In this document: piece by piece, positions 23,366 to 35,473 of the stretch
Numbering within the stretch: position 1 is the stretch's first letter
Layout: the number at the start of each line of letters is the position of its first letter
Origin: Roridomyces roridus
Taxonomy: Eukaryota; Basidiomycota; Agaricomycetes; Agaricales; Mycenaceae
DNA: 64,000 nt
NCBI GenBank assembly: GCA_029378245.1
Contig: JARKIF010000001.1
Location: 4,278,001 to 4,342,000 of the forward strand
Direction of reading: 5' to 3'
Notes under the pieces: model-generated
What the model was told of the DNA's origin: nothing
Database searches by the model: none
Seen by the model: the letters and a program-made list of their open reading frames with translations, nothing else
Position numbers and translations under genes: made by a program

Positions 23366-23999
23366 GGTGTAGACGCGATAGTAGACTGCTCATGGCGGTG
23401 AGAATCCGAAGCTTCGCTTTATCGGATTGAACGATACACACTGTATGGATAGGCTGGGGAGGCAGTTCTTTCCTTCTCCTCACCCATGTTGGATTCGTAT
23501 CGTGGCGGTGGGTGACGGTTCGCAGAGTCCTTATCGATGGTCATGGAGAGGAGCAAGCAGGTGTGGGATTTTTACGTCCATGGGCCACGCTACATCCGCA
23601 ACGCCCGCCGTGTGGGTGGCGTCTGAAACAAAGGCAGTAAAGTTTATTCGATTTCTGGCCAATTTCTGAAAGATTCACACACGAAAGTCGGGTCCGGCTC
23701 GGTAGGCTCGAATTTAGAGAGAGCAGAGTCTGCCTGGTCCAGACACCAGATTTCAACGAAGGGCCAAGATCGTCCAGAGGCTGGGACGTCGGTGAATCCA
23801 GATGGTGGTCAAGATCAAAAGAGGTCACGGATTGCTGAGGTAATTGTCACGTCACGCGTTCTTTTCTTCTCTCATGCCACCCATTCATACTACCGGGATC
23901 GTCATCGCGGAACTCATATACAGTACCGGATTTCATCCTGACCCGACTCTGGGGATGAAGACCAGCCGCGCAATTTCCTCGACGTTTTCCCCGCCAAGA
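23366..23999. other. Intergenic, no gene seen
   Basis: No supported coding region. Open frames such as the minus-strand frame 23541-23828 show no family features. Confidence 0.35.
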
Positions 24000-24192
24000 C
24001 TCACACCGCGTCCGAGAAGCTGCGCCTGGCTGTTGTCTTGCTCTTGAATCTCTGTTCGTTGTTTCTCTGCGTCTGATTCCATGGTCGGCTCTGGTGTATC
24101 GGTCACTGCAGTCTACCGCGCGACGAGCACGGTCACCTCCTGGACGATGAACACCCTCTCGCTCCCCCCGCCAAGCTCCCGGGACGAATGCT
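24000..24192 (+). pseudogene. Relic of a P450 I-helix exon
   Basis: Bases 24117-24192 closely match the I-helix exon of P450 gene 1 at about 6858-6945: the shared words include CGACGAGCACGG, TCCTGGACG and CCCTCTCGCTCC. The AGHETTST motif is degraded. The preceding bases also weakly resemble the end of exon 7 and the intron of that gene (about 6755-6835). No other P450 text is seen around it, so this is a small fragment of a decayed or captured copy. Confidence 0.6.
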
Positions 24193-25535
24193 CCTATCAG
24201 ATCTTCACTCAAGAACTATCAGAGCCGTTGCGAGTCTGAGAGCGTACGATTTGCTCACTCGTGTCCTCCTCGCTGCTTGTACCCCGCTCGATTCGGGTCC
24301 AGGGCGTTCGTCTCGCGAGGCTCTTCATTTGAAGAGCCTCAGTGTGCGTGCGTTCTTTTTTGAAGAGCTTCGGCTTGCGACTACGGGATTCTGAGGGTTT
24401 GCGCTGCGGAAAAAAAGTTAACGCTGTGGAAGTTACCCAAGGAGGGGAGAGGTGCTGTTCGATCCGGGTTCTGGTCATCCACCGACATACATGAAGATGT
24501 ATTATTAGTTTTTCATTCAACCGGCAAACATAAACGAAGGAGGGTTCCAAATCCCAGCAGGTCGAACAATTCAATGGACTTCTAGTACGGCCACTCACAA
24601 ATATCGCGAGCTAGTCGCACGATCCGACATTCCCATTTGCAATCCGAACCGCGTGCCGGCTTCGGATTCCATGGTTTCCACCTTCAAAGCAGCATTGACA
24701 CGGATTCAATGTCTCCTCAAGACTATCTCGACTCTCCTACTCGTAAAAGGGTCAGGCGCTCCACCCGTCATTCAGTCGGCTCCTATTTGAAGATCATTTC
24801 CAGAATATCAAGCTTGACCCTGCGGAAAGAATCCGGTAACTAGCTCAGCTATCAGCCCACTTCTCGTTCCATTCAGATTTCACTCTGATCATACCTGGCT
24901 AGAATTCCCGCCGTCGCCACTGTGAGTCTCAGTCACCTGCTGATTGTTGAACGTCCATCCTGTCATGTCCTTTCGATGGCTGCCTCCGCCACCTCCACAT
25001 CGCACCCTTTCGCCGCTCACCGCTCATCCTCCCTCGTCCCCGCTCTAACTCAAGCTCGATCTGGTCCTCGACTCGCAAGCGGACAGCAAAACGTCAGCGG
25101 CATTGTCCCTTCGATGGATTCCATTTTTCTGACACTACGATGCAGATTGTTTACCATCCGATTAACGCCAAATCGTTTCCTGCTCCGGCTAGCGTGCTGC
25201 GGCCGGGACTTGTTCGACCTATGTACAGCAAGACATCGGCGTGGAGTCTACTGTTGAAACTTGCAGCTTGAATGATAATGCTCCTATGCGTCATGGAAGC
25301 TTCACTATTACACAAGATTCCATTCTGCCGTCTTGCTTCTGTTCCTCGAGTACGAGCCCCTCGACACCATCGTGCGAGGCTAGATTAATGCCCTCACGAG
25401 GTACTTACGTTCCTTCCTGGGCTATGACGAAATGCAGTCCAGTTGGATTGTATAAAGGTGGCGGGTATCAGTCTGTACTCGGTCCACTACAGTGCTACTT
25501 CGCCAACCATCCCGAGCAGCTCAACTCCTACCATC
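24193..25535. other. Intergenic, no supported gene
   Basis: An open frame at 24976-25257 starts MAASATSTSHPFAAHRS but shows no recognisable domain. The right end should hold the lectin promoter. No repeat was recognised. Confidence 0.3.
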
Positions 25536-26294
25536 ATGCCTATCTTCAAAGGAACATGTATATTGTCTTTTGCTCTGCGCACACCCTCCCACCAGCTGAT
25601 TCACCTCGCTCGCAGACACCATCACCAACCTCAACTCCAAGACCAACCTCGATCTCAACGGCGGCAACAAAGCCGACGGCACCTGCGTCCATGGCTGGGA
25701 GCCCCTCCCTTCCTCCGCCACCGAGTACCCGAATCAGCTCTGGGAAGTGCGGTACACGTGCAAACTCGGGGTCGATTCGTACACTATTACGAATAAGGGG
25801 GCGGGGACGGTGCTTGAGATTGCTGAGGGTGGGTATATTCATGTTCGGGACTGAACAGAGGTTCAACTCGACAGAGAATGGTACGGACGGGACGCCCGTG
25901 ACCTGCTCTGCCCCGGCGGGCGCGCCGCCCAAGGACACGGCCGCGTATCAAGAGTGGGAGTTTGTCAAGATCGGGACGGATGGATATTACAAGTGCGGTT
26001 TCAAACTTGCTTAATGGAACTCCTACTCATCAATTCATGTGTAGGGTCCGCAACGTCGCGACGCAGAGTGCGTATCTTGCAGTTACATTTCCCTTTCCGA
26101 TTGATAAATAATCGTGTTCACAGACTTTTTGGACATTGATTCTGGGTGCCCTCTCTCATTCGACATGTTTTACTCCCGTTGACATGCCTCACAGATCGAG
26201 CGCCAACGCGACCAAGATCCAGGGCTGGTGGGGCCAGCTCGACGGGAACAAGAACCAACTTTGGAAATTCACCGAAATCAGCGGAGATGCGTGA
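25536..26294 (+). CDS. Ricin-B-like (beta-trefoil) lectin
   Basis: Six exons (25536-25557, 25616-25828, 25875-25992, 26045-26067, 26126-26147, 26195-26294) give 165 residues with no signal peptide. The text fits a mushroom ricin-B lectin: MPIFKGTYTITNLNSKTNLD at the start, ending each subdomain with Q-x-W type turns (NQLWEV, YQEWEFV, NQLWKFT). YTITNKGAGTVLEI and FLDIDSG fill the middle. The beta-trefoil fold binds galactose-type glycans, and cytosolic lectins of this kind are often fruit-body proteins with possible defence roles; this is inference from the family. The third exon boundary (25829-25874 intron) is the least certain. Confidence 0.78.
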
Positions 26295-27429
26295 GCTAGT
26301 TGGTCCGAAAGCAAGGACAGGACTGGCCGGAGAGAGCCATAAGAACATTGTACTGCTATTCCGATTGTGCTATGTGTACTTGAAGGTTACTGACGTTGAA
26401 GCGCAAGAACCATCAATGTTGGCAAGCGTCACTGCGTCAGTCACAAACATGCCCGTGGCCCGTTCGATTCAGCCTCGCGCCCATGAGATCCTCCCACTCT
26501 GTGCCCCTTTTTTCTGTCTGACTTCTCTATTTCCTTGACCCGTGTAGTCAGACTGCGAGACATAAGTAAGGACACATCTAGATGGTATGTATTTCTCTGC
26601 GCCGGACCTTGGCCGGACCGAGAGAGAGTCAACGGCTTGTCGCGTGGCGACCCGTCTGCGAATCAGGCGTCGGAACTGTTTCAAAGCAGTCTACATACCT
26701 AGGGAATTTGGCGACGACCCTGAACTTATTTACATAATTTTTCTCAATGCCACTTTGCACTTTGAACCTTGTTTATCGAGCCCCAGATGCTGTTCAAGAC
26801 CTACATGTTGGTGACTCGCACTCGGTCGAGCCCGCCATAGAGCCATGCCTGTTCGATCCAGGCTCGGATCCATAGACCTCCAAGGAAGTCGATTTCTTTT
26901 GCTTTATCTTCGCAGCAGACTGGTTTCAAGTGGCGCAACTTTCTCGCAGCCCTGTGTTTTCTATGTACCAAAAAATGGAATGAAGTGGACTGTAGTGTGA
27001 TCAGATGGAAATGGTCGCTGATGCCGGTCGGTATGATGCGCTGATTGCGCATCGGCGCTTGCTTAAATAAGCCGCTGATCAACGCGGTCCGTGGCGGACT
27101 CCGGAGTGCCGCATGCGGCCTGATACCCGGCTGCAGATCGGATCAAGGTTATTGTTTCCGGTCTGTTTGCCCGATCAATCCTTGGTCGGAAGTTGGCCAC
27201 AGCGGCATTCCGATGCTGCCTTGTTCGAATTGTATTTGGTGGTTGCCTACGCAAATCCTTGTTGAGTCATTCGGAGCGCTATTGCCCAAAAAAGACACTT
27301 TCAGGTGTCTGTGGAAACCGCCATCAAACACGACCCATTCTGAACAAAAGACCAAGTTGTTGTTCAAACGGCCATTGTTTTACAGGCTGAAGAGATAAAA
27401 ACCCGTCTCGAGGAACATACCTTAACAAC
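26295..27429. other. Intergenic, no gene seen
   Basis: No supported gene. The stretch 27005-27150 is rich in CGG/GCC words with local palindromes, but no element ends could be defined. Confidence 0.3.
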
Positions 27430-28209
27430 ATGCCCCCTCCCCAGCTATTCAGCCTCGATGTCACATTGCCGCAGAGAAAGATCGATTGGGTGCTTCAGAC
27501 CCTGGCGGCGCACCTTGCAGACATGCCCTACGATATCGTTATCAGGCTGACTCTCGGAGCTGAACGGAACCTCGCAGCCGCGCACCAGTTCCGTCAGGTC
27601 ATGGGACTCACCTCGCGTCGCCTGCACATGCTCGTACTCCGCATCCATCCCGACATGCTGGAGGACCTCTGTCGTGGACCTCCGCCTCCATTCGATCATC
27701 TCAGCAGCTTTCATTGCACTCTATCAGTGTTCGGTGGCCAAGTTCCCAAGATGTGGTCACAGATACTCTCGAACGCGCCAGCCTTGACAGACTTCCGCTT
27801 CGGATATCCCCCCGAAGTCTGGGCACCGCTCCGAGCGCCTCTGATTCAATTAATTGATTCGAGCCTACCCATCGGTCGGCTCACTGTCGTGCACATACCC
27901 AATATATGGCTCGACGGTTGGGATTGCGCAGAACTACTCGAACAAGGTCGTCAGGTGTGTTATTTTTTGGCTTTCGTACAAGGAACATTACTGATCAGAA
28001 TGAACACACAGCTCGTGGAATGTACAATCCGTCTTGACGGAGTGGCCTCCTCCGTATCTGAACTCCGAGAGCAAAGAGTGATGTCCAGTGATGTTCCAAT
28101 CATCCTCCCGAAGTTACGATCGCGAGTGTTGGATATTACCTGCCGCGCCATGGGCCCCTTTCCATGGTGCTACCTCACGACGCCCCAGCTGGACGACTTG
28201 ACCATAAGT
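27430..28209 (+). pseudogene. F-box/LRR-type gene fragment, truncated 3'
   Basis: The frame starts MPPPQLFSLDVTLPQRK. Exon 1 ends at 27954 and exon 2 starts at 28012 after a 57-bp GT-AG intron. The text is LRR-like (MWSQILSNAPALTDFRFGYP, LTVVHIPNIWLDGW, LTTPQLDDLTIS), typical of the C-terminal part of mushroom F-box proteins, but no F-box precedes it. Coding text stops making sense at about 28209, where GCCGTC-rich repeat DNA begins, so the gene appears cut by an insertion. The remaining 3' part was not found downstream. Confidence 0.5.
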
Positions 28210-29300
28210 AACCGGCATCGCAGATTACCCGCAGCCGAAAGAGTGGCGGCAACGTCTAGGGATGAGCACCGTCAAAGCACCGTCACCGTCGGGGGTACGG
28301 GCGGCAAGAATGCCGTCTATACCCGTACGTCTGACGGCCGTCCACGGCCGTCGACGGTTACAGTGGACTCACGTGATTATCATGCCTGGAAAAACTCAGA
28401 AGGCTCCCTCGAACTTTACAGTAGGGTATACTCACCGGTCAGGCAGCTAAGGGAGCAGCACCAAGTCAGTTCAACGGACGGCGTGATGCTTTCCGACACC
28501 TCCGCGCTGATCCCACTTGTTCCGGTGATCTGTGATGCACACTGGTAAGTGTTCGGTTCAGCTGAAATTGTCACGCGCTGATCTATTTGCGCACGTGACA
28601 ACGCCAAATAAACCAGATAAGCATTGGCGCCGTACAGCGTTAAAGTCCTGGGAACCCCGTCTCGATCGGATTGAGGAAGAAGCCGAGGAAGACATTATTT
28701 AAAGACGTGGGATAGTTTCATATTTATGAACGACAGCATGGATGTGGGAAGGAGTTTCCGATCAGTGAACTGTCCGATCATGACAGGCTTCTATGAAGGA
28801 CACGGTGGAGACACGACAATAGGAGACGACAAAGGCGCGGGACAATAGCGCATGTTGGACACCAGGACAATTAGTGTAGCATCGTAGATTTATTCCTCGT
28901 AGTATAAAAGCAGTAGCTAGTCGTCGTATTCTGTATCCTCTCCTAGACTTTTATTCAGTTCATTTTACGAGCTTTAGTAGCGCACTACCCAATCCACAGC
29001 ATCTTACCGCTGTTGGACGCGTGAAACAAGTCTTGTCGTGACAGAAATTGAACACTGGAGCAAGGACAGTGGTTTGAATCGAAACCCACCTACAACGGTC
29101 AATCTTCAGCCCGTCAAATCACCAGAAACACAACCTTTCAGATGACATCAACTTCTTGCCGTCCGTTAATGGGTGACGGCCGTCTATTCTGCCGTCCCGT
29201 ACCTGTCTGCCCAAAAGGAACCTGAAAAACGGCCGTCAGACTGACGGTCCGTACCCGTCTTGACCCGCACTGAGACTGTGGCTTCGATTACTTGTGCTTC
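28210..29300. repeat. Composite insertion: GCCGTC-rich ends around LTR-like core
   Basis: Both ends (28255-28385 and 29140-29275) are rich in GGCCGTC/GACGGCC and GTACGGG words in both orientations, the same self-similar style as the two hAT-like elements. The right end reads GACCCGCACTGAG, but no matching left terminus or duplication was found. Between them, 28690-29080 has a TATAAAAGCAG promoter-like core and looks like a solo LTR. The whole is best read as nested insertions. Confidence 0.35.
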
Positions 29301-30401
29301 ACTCAATGACTGTACTGGCATGTTGAATCCCTCAGCAGAAATTTGGACAATGTCCACATGAGATAGGCTTTGTGAACCATCTCTGTTTTTTTTTTTTTGA
29401 ACATGTTAGTACAGATAGAAGCATTGAACACGGCTCCCACGTCTCGATTCTGCAAACACCGTGTTTTACTTAAATCACTCACCCACTGTCAACGGATACG
29501 AATTTTCACATGGCGGCAGCAGTTTCTGGTGCATTGAGATGGTAGGTATTCATCCCAATGCTCTTTTCAATTGCTTAAATTTTACTAGTAGTCGAAATTT
29601 TTGCGCGGCAGCGTGACAGCGGCCCTTGTGACCCCAGCGGCACATTGGTCGATCGACCACTGTCACACCAGCGGCCCTACGCGGCAGCAGCCCTACGCGG
29701 CTATCCCAGCGGCTGCAGCGGTCATTCCAGCGGCTGCAGCGGCACATTAGCCGGGCCCGAAAAATCTGGCGGAAAAAATAGCCGTACGGCTTTGCACAAT
29801 GCACTAAAAAGCCGTACGGCTTTTGCACAACCTGCCTATTACTACTTGTTTGGCATATGGTCATTGCCAGCTCTGATACAGTTAGCCAGAGCGAAACAAC
29901 CATGGCCATGGCAAACCAAATAATAAATATTGCTCCGTCTGTTTTCCAAAATCTTGAACGTGTTGATGAATCGTGATCGTGGAGTGATGTGATGATGTCG
30001 GCATCTCTCTCGGAACCGAAATGATCAAAAAAAGATGCATGACCAAACACGATCTTTCTTTCCACGTCGACGGCACTATACATAAGGCACCCCACAGCCT
30101 GCCCTTGAAAAGCTGCTCGGATTCTATTGCCACTGAGTAACATGGAACGAAACTGGCATCCTACTAGTACCACGAAATGTGAAAGCCCGCCCGCCACGGC
30201 GCCAAGTCGGCCATCTACATACGAAGGCGGCTTCCACCCACGTCGCTCTCGGACCCGCCTCGGAGAATCTTGTCTGTACCCCGAGAAATTTGCTCCATCA
30301 TGGTCCGAGCGCGAACCACATGAGCACTTCTGGGCGGACTTGGCGCGCCTTTGGTATAAGTATACGATGTGCTGGCTATTCAAAACCCTGGCTTCTTCCT
30401 T
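29301..30401. repeat. AGCGGC-rich repeat and MFS upstream region
   Basis: At 29600-29755 the words CAGCGGC and GCGGCTGCAGCGG recur many times. At 29780-29835 AGCCGTACGGCTT(T)TGCACAA occurs twice. A 277-residue minus-strand frame (29550-30383) runs through this and is probably non-coding. The right part is the promoter of the sugar transporter. Confidence 0.5.
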
Positions 30402-32473
30402 ATGGCCACCAACACCAAGGCCGATGATACAACGGCGGGGGTTGCGGCGTCCGATGCCATAGTCAGCAACTTGGCCTCAGAGGACAAGACTCCGTGGTAC
30501 CAGAAGCCGAATCTGCGGATTCTCTATCTGCTCTTGTTTCCCACATGTATTGGGGTGGAGATGACCAGCGGGTGCGTTTTCATTCTGCAGTCTGTTTTCC
30601 CGTCCGGAATGAATGGGGTAGCTTTGACTCTTCGATGATGAACGGCCTGCAAGCCGTCGACTCTTGGGACTCGTGTCAGTAGCCCATCTTCACCTGCTAC
30701 CCCACACTCTGATCCTCCCACTGACAGTCTATAATTCTCCGCGCTCGACGCTCCTGGGAGTAATGACGGCAATGTATTCGCTGGGCGCCATCTGCGCGTT
30801 ACCCTTGGTGCCGTACGTGAATGACCATCTCGGCCGGAGAATGGCTATCGCCGTTGGCAGTGTTCTCATGGTCATTGGCGCGGCGCTTCAAACTGCGTCC
30901 CAGAATTGTGGGTTCATGATCTTACTCCTGCTCTCAGCTTCTTACTAGAGTGCAACAGTTGGGATGTTTGTCGCATCCCGCGCCATTTTGGGGCTGGGAA
31001 TCCCTTTTGCCATCGTCGCTGCATCGTCCCTCATCGGCGAGCTCTCACACCCGAAGGAACGCGCAATCCTCGGGTCTTTGTTCAACTCGTGCTACTTTAT
31101 CGGAAGTATCGTGGCCGCAGGCGTGACTCTCGGGACGTTCAGTATGAGCAGCAACTGGGGTGAGTCCTTGCGTCTGTTCCTACCCTGTGGCAGGCAGAAA
31201 CATTGTCCAGGCTGGCGCATCCCATCTCTCCTCCAAATGATTCCCTCCTTCCTCCAACTCACATTCATCTACTTCCTCCCCGAATCGCCTCGTTGGCTCG
31301 TCTCAAAAGGGCGGCACGAGGAAGCCATGGCCATCCTTGTCAAGTACCACGCCGAGGGTGACGCCTCTTCCGAGTTCGTCAAAGCTGAATTTGCCGAGAT
31401 CGAAAGGACGCTAGAGCTCGAATTGGAGACAAGGAAGACGACGTGGTTGGAGTTCTTTGCCGCGCCGGGGATGAGGCAGAGGTTGATTGTGGCGGCGTTC
31501 CTTGGATTGTTTACGCAGTGGAGTGGGAATGGGTTGACTTCGTGCGTCTGCTTCATTTCTTCTCCTTCACTTCTTCTCCTTCTCCATCCGTGCTGATTTC
31601 ATGCATTGAGATACCTCCTCGCGCCTGTCCTCGACGAAATAGGCATCCACTCAAACCGCGAGAAGAACCTTATCAATCTGGCACTCACGGCGTGGGGCCT
31701 CGTCAACGCTACAGCCCTCGCTTTGGTTGTGACCAAGTTCAATCGGAGGACGATGTACCTTGTGAGTCCCTCGAATTCTTCGTTCCTTACTCGTGATGCC
31801 CATGGGACGCAGACGTGCACAATCTCCTTGTTCCTGATCTTCCTCGGGTGGACGGTGGCTAGCGCTCGATTTGTTCAGACTGGGAGTAAGCCCGCATCAC
31901 AGGCGGTTTTGGCGTGCGTTCCTCGCCCTCATCTCCCCCTTTGAAAGAAACCATTCTGACTCCGCATGCCCGCAGTTTCATATTCATCTACTCACCGGCA
32001 TACAACCTCGGTTTCAACGCGCTCACGTACTGTGCGTCCTCCCTCTTGACATGCTGTAGTCTTGTTTGACTCCAACTTCGCGCAGCCTACCTCGTCGAAC
32101 TCTTCCCCTTCCACACGCGCGCCAAAGGCGTCACATTTTTCCAAATCTTTGGACGCGGGGCATCCTTCTTCAATCAATTCGTTAATCCCATCGGCCTAGC
32201 GAATGCGGGGTGGAGGTATTATATCAGTTATGTCGTCTGGCTCGGGTTCGAGATCGTTTTCGTATATTTCATGTTCCCGGAGACGGCACATCGGACGTTG
32301 GAGGAGCTTGCTTTCCGTGGGTCTCCATCTCATCCTGGGAGCGACCGACTGACATTTTTTGAATAGTGTACGAAGGGGAGCAGATCAGGGAGGAACAAGT
32401 CAAGCGCGTTAATCAGGAGCTCCGGGGCGATGTGAGGCACGATAATGGGTCGTTGGAGAAGAAGGAAGAGTAA
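30402..32473 (+). CDS. MFS sugar transporter
   Basis: Plasma-membrane 12-helix sugar:proton symporter of the major facilitator superfamily, resembling fungal lactose/hexose permeases. I read 10 exons: 30402-30571, 30622-30674, 30728-30907, 30959-31159, 31211-31541, 31611-31761, 31813-31913, 31976-32031, 32086-32316 and 32367-32473. Family marks: FDSSMMNGLQ in helix 1, DHLGRR between helices 2 and 3, PESPRWL before the central loop, and VELFPFHTRAKG and PETAHRTLEEL near the end. A charged cytoplasmic tail closes the protein. No breaks were seen, so it is probably functional. Substrate cannot be read from sequence. The 3' UTR abuts an F-box relic on the opposite strand. Confidence 0.92.
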
Positions 32474-32504
32474 AACGATTGGGAAACAAGTAGTTTTTTA
32501 GGAG

Positions 32505-32961
32505 CGAAATAATGATTCACGAACAAAATGCGTACGGCACTGCGATAGTGTACAGACAAGATACCCTGTGCATCGCACAACGACATCTCAGCGCAGATCG
32601 ATTTCATGCGATCGTCCAAGGCCAAATCTGTTGTAGGAAGATCCGGCCCCCATGAGCAACATGAGGCGCCGAGTTCGTTCTTGAGCACATGGTGATTCTT
32701 TATCCATCAACATTCTGGCCGAAGTACTTCCCCCGTTTTGTACAGGAAGAGAGACTTCAAGGAGTTGAAATCGTGGATGAGGTCCACAATCTCTTCCAAC
32801 GCGGGGCCTGTGAGAAACCAACACTTATAAGTTGCCGATGGAAAGGGGCCTGCACGGCCGAGATGGTCGCAGTGTAAATGGCGATCAAGGTCGGAGCTAG
32901 GCCGTGCCGCGCTCCGGCGAGGTGACCCAACAGCTCGTCCAGGATAAGCACCACAATTCAA
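32505..32961 (-). pseudogene. Relic of type-2 F-box gene
   Basis: The minus strand carries HLGRAGPFPSAT, LEEIVDLIHDFNSLKSLFL and SLCDAQGILSVHYRSAV. These match the F-box gene at 18543-19706 (GRAGPFLSATRMH, LEQIVDFVHDFASLECLSL, CDAQGILSVQYRSAV). The N-terminal F-box is missing, the middle is deleted and frames are broken. Homology continues into the 3' UTR (TGATTATTT-like text near 32505), so it came from a genomic duplication and not from domain convergence. Confidence 0.72.
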
Positions 32962-33049
32962 TACTGCGTCGGCAACTACTCAATGCTTCATTACTGCACA
33001 ACGGAATCGGGACATAATAATATTTCGCTTCTGAGACTTTGCTTTCAGG

Positions 33050-34067
33050 TCAAAATTCGGGGTCCAGCGGGGGAAGATGAAAGGGATGCTTTGGATCCGC
33101 TGGAACACGTTATATGGAGCCGTCTGTTGAGATACGATGGTGGACTCACGACGTGGGAGTCCCGCCCTTCTCTTAGCAATGAAATCCTCCACGCGTGACC
33201 AGTAGTCCTTCCCGTGCAGAACACCCCGCTGCCAGTCATCAACACCGCTCGACAGCGTCGACTTCATCATGACAAAGCGTGGGTCTGCTCTGAGGGTGGA
33301 GTAGTTGGTCCCTCTTTCCGGTGGTTCCAGGACGACCAACACGATCAAGGTCTCACGTTCCTTCAGAACCAGTTGGGATAGCGCTTCGTCGTAGTGGCCT
33401 AGCGCAAGATGAGTGAGCCGCGGGAGTCGAACCAGGCTAGGCCAGTCCTCCTCGTTAGAAACGCTGAATATTTCCAGATGTGAGATATTGGAAAAGACGG
33501 GGCGTTGGAACGGGTTGTTTGGCACCAGAGCGCAAAGTTGGCCATGGAGCTGGTGCAGGGGAAGAGCATCGAGCATGGATCCGTCGAAATTATCGCCTGT
33601 GCATGGCCAGAGGACATACAAGTTCTGAACGCGAGGACACGCTGAGAGGACAGTCTCTAGTTGGCCGATTTCGGAGCCCATAAACATCAAGTTCTGAGCA
33701 CATTCAACCAAATTCTGCTGAAGCCGCAGGATCCGGAAGAAGCTGGCTGGCGTGTAAGAGCGTAGTCCATCCACTGGTTGTCCTGTCAAGCCCGGGCTGT
33801 CAGAGGCGAAGATCAATGTATGATACAGCAACGGCTGAATCCTGCATGAAACAAGATCAGACTGGGAGAGTCGACGGTTGACACAGTTTCATACCACTCT
33901 TTCACCCGCGAAGCGACGAGGAGAAGATTGGGGATGGAAATGGGATGGGAGAGGGCTACGAGTTCAAAGATGGCTCGTTCCAGCTCGAGAGGCAGACGGG
34001 GATACGCTTTGGAGTCCATTACGAGTCGGAGCCAGTCATTCGGGCCAATTGACAAGGTGTTGCCCAT
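33050..34067 (-). CDS. PRELE-family protein copy B, intact
   Basis: Three exons (34067-33895, 33841-33150, 33099-33050) give 304 residues in one clean frame. Exon 1 carries YPRLPLELERAIFELVALS, an F-box-like opening. Exon 2 starts IQPLLYHTLIF and carries LRR-like blocks (CPRVQNLYVLWP, LDALPLHQLHGQ, FSNISHLEIF, LPRLTHLALG) and RFVMMK with DDWQRGVLHGKDYW. The last exon is tiny (PDPKHPFHL). Intron positions are identical to the other three copies. The role is unknown; the F-box-like N-terminus with LRR-like C-terminus suggests a substrate adaptor. Confidence 0.78.
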
Positions 34068-35473
34068 ACTCGTGGTGGTACGGAGTCAGGAGTGCGGTGT
34101 TTGGCATTGATTGACTCATGACTCGGAAAGGCAGGTGGTCCGTGCATTGCTGATGGCGCATCGGATCCAAATCGGATCACTCTCACTCAGACAGAGTCAG
34201 ACTTCCACCATGCGCAAACCATGCCAGGCGTCTGTTGCCTCAAACCGGGAACCCTTGTTTCTGTGGACGTGAAACCTTCACACAAGGGAGCCACCTACTT
34301 GCGCGGAGTCGAAACCGTCGCACCGCTCGGCCTTGGTTCAAACCTTCAGCTGCCGACTGTCCGACGACGTAGCACATCCACCTGCTGTATATCTACGGGA
34401 GCTCGTTTCTCAAAATGATCCACGCCCGAACGTCATTGGAGCCATCTAACACGCGGACCGTTGTACTCCATCCCGACATGGACTCGGTCTGGACCCTCCG
34501 ACCCTGCAACTCTGCGCCCCGACAAATCCCCTGAAGAACGCGTTGTTGGCGTTGGATGGGCAGTCCGTTCTCCCACTCGGGCCGCTGAGCGGATTCTCCC
34601 GAACCTGGGCTCATGTTCCTGGATCCGGAGGTATCCAGGTCTAACATCGCCAATTGTCCGTCTGACCAAAAATTAGCCCCCGTTCTCCCACGGTCACGTG
34701 GGCCTACCTCAGTAAGATGCATTCTTCACAATGAAACAACAATCCGGGCCAAATTTGAAAGAATAGAGCTCAGTGACCCCGGCGGTTGGACCGCGGGAGT
34801 TCGAGTCGGAGGATCCAGGTGTGCCCGGAGGGCAATTGTGTTGTGTTGTTGAGGCAACGTAGGTATATTCTCAGTCCTCTGGAACTCGACTTGTTGAGTC
34901 GCAAAGAAGCGGGCGCCGCAATTTCCCTTTCTGCAACAACCCTCCGTTTTACGGACACCGAAGGTCGCATAGCGCCGAGTTGTCGTCCCTGTGGTCGAAG
35001 ACTTATCTATATCAACATTCGAGCCGTTCTCGCGCCCACCCCAGTTCAACGCATCGGCAGGCGGGCACGCGCTTCTTCTGCGTGGATCCTGATATTCGTC
35101 CGATTCAAGAGACGGAGCCACTTCATGGGGGTAAACACCAAGTATTCTGTTCAAGGTGTAGGCGAATAGCATCTTGTTGGTCAGTCCGTCCATTATTTCC
35201 CCGCATCCCTTGATCATGAGCGGCGTATTGAATTTGACGCACAGGCGTGCGCATCTTCGCTACCCGGACAGCCCGTGATGTTTGAAGAGCGCGGAGACCG
35301 TCCCGGGTGTCTGAAGGCACTGGCAGCGGGCATCCGATTTAGATCGGCGTTTCGCAGCTTTGCCTAGTCTTGAAACCTGAAGGTGCAGGGTCCGGTGTCG
35401 GTCTGAAAGTACGAATAAAAAAATGTCCTTGGGAAGAAATACAAAGTTACTGCTCCTACGTATACAACGACCC
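34068..35473. other. Intergenic, no supported gene
   Basis: Minus-strand frames at 34393-34722 and 34726-35217 show no domains and I do not trust them. The right end is the 3' flank of the PalI-like gene. No repeat was recognised. Confidence 0.3.

Noticed and set aside
24976..25257. Candidate gene starting MAASATSTSHPF
   Set aside because: It is low-complexity Ser/Ala text with no domain, splice support or family resemblance.
28690..29080. Defined solo LTR
   Set aside because: Promoter-like core seen, but no TG...CA ends with a matching target duplication, so only called as part of a composite repeat.
29550..30383. 277-residue minus-strand open frame
   Set aside because: It runs through an AGCGGC repeat and the sugar transporter promoter, has repeat-derived composition and no domain.
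34330..34345. B-box-like GGTTCAAACC
   Set aside because: No flanking stems form a tRNA.
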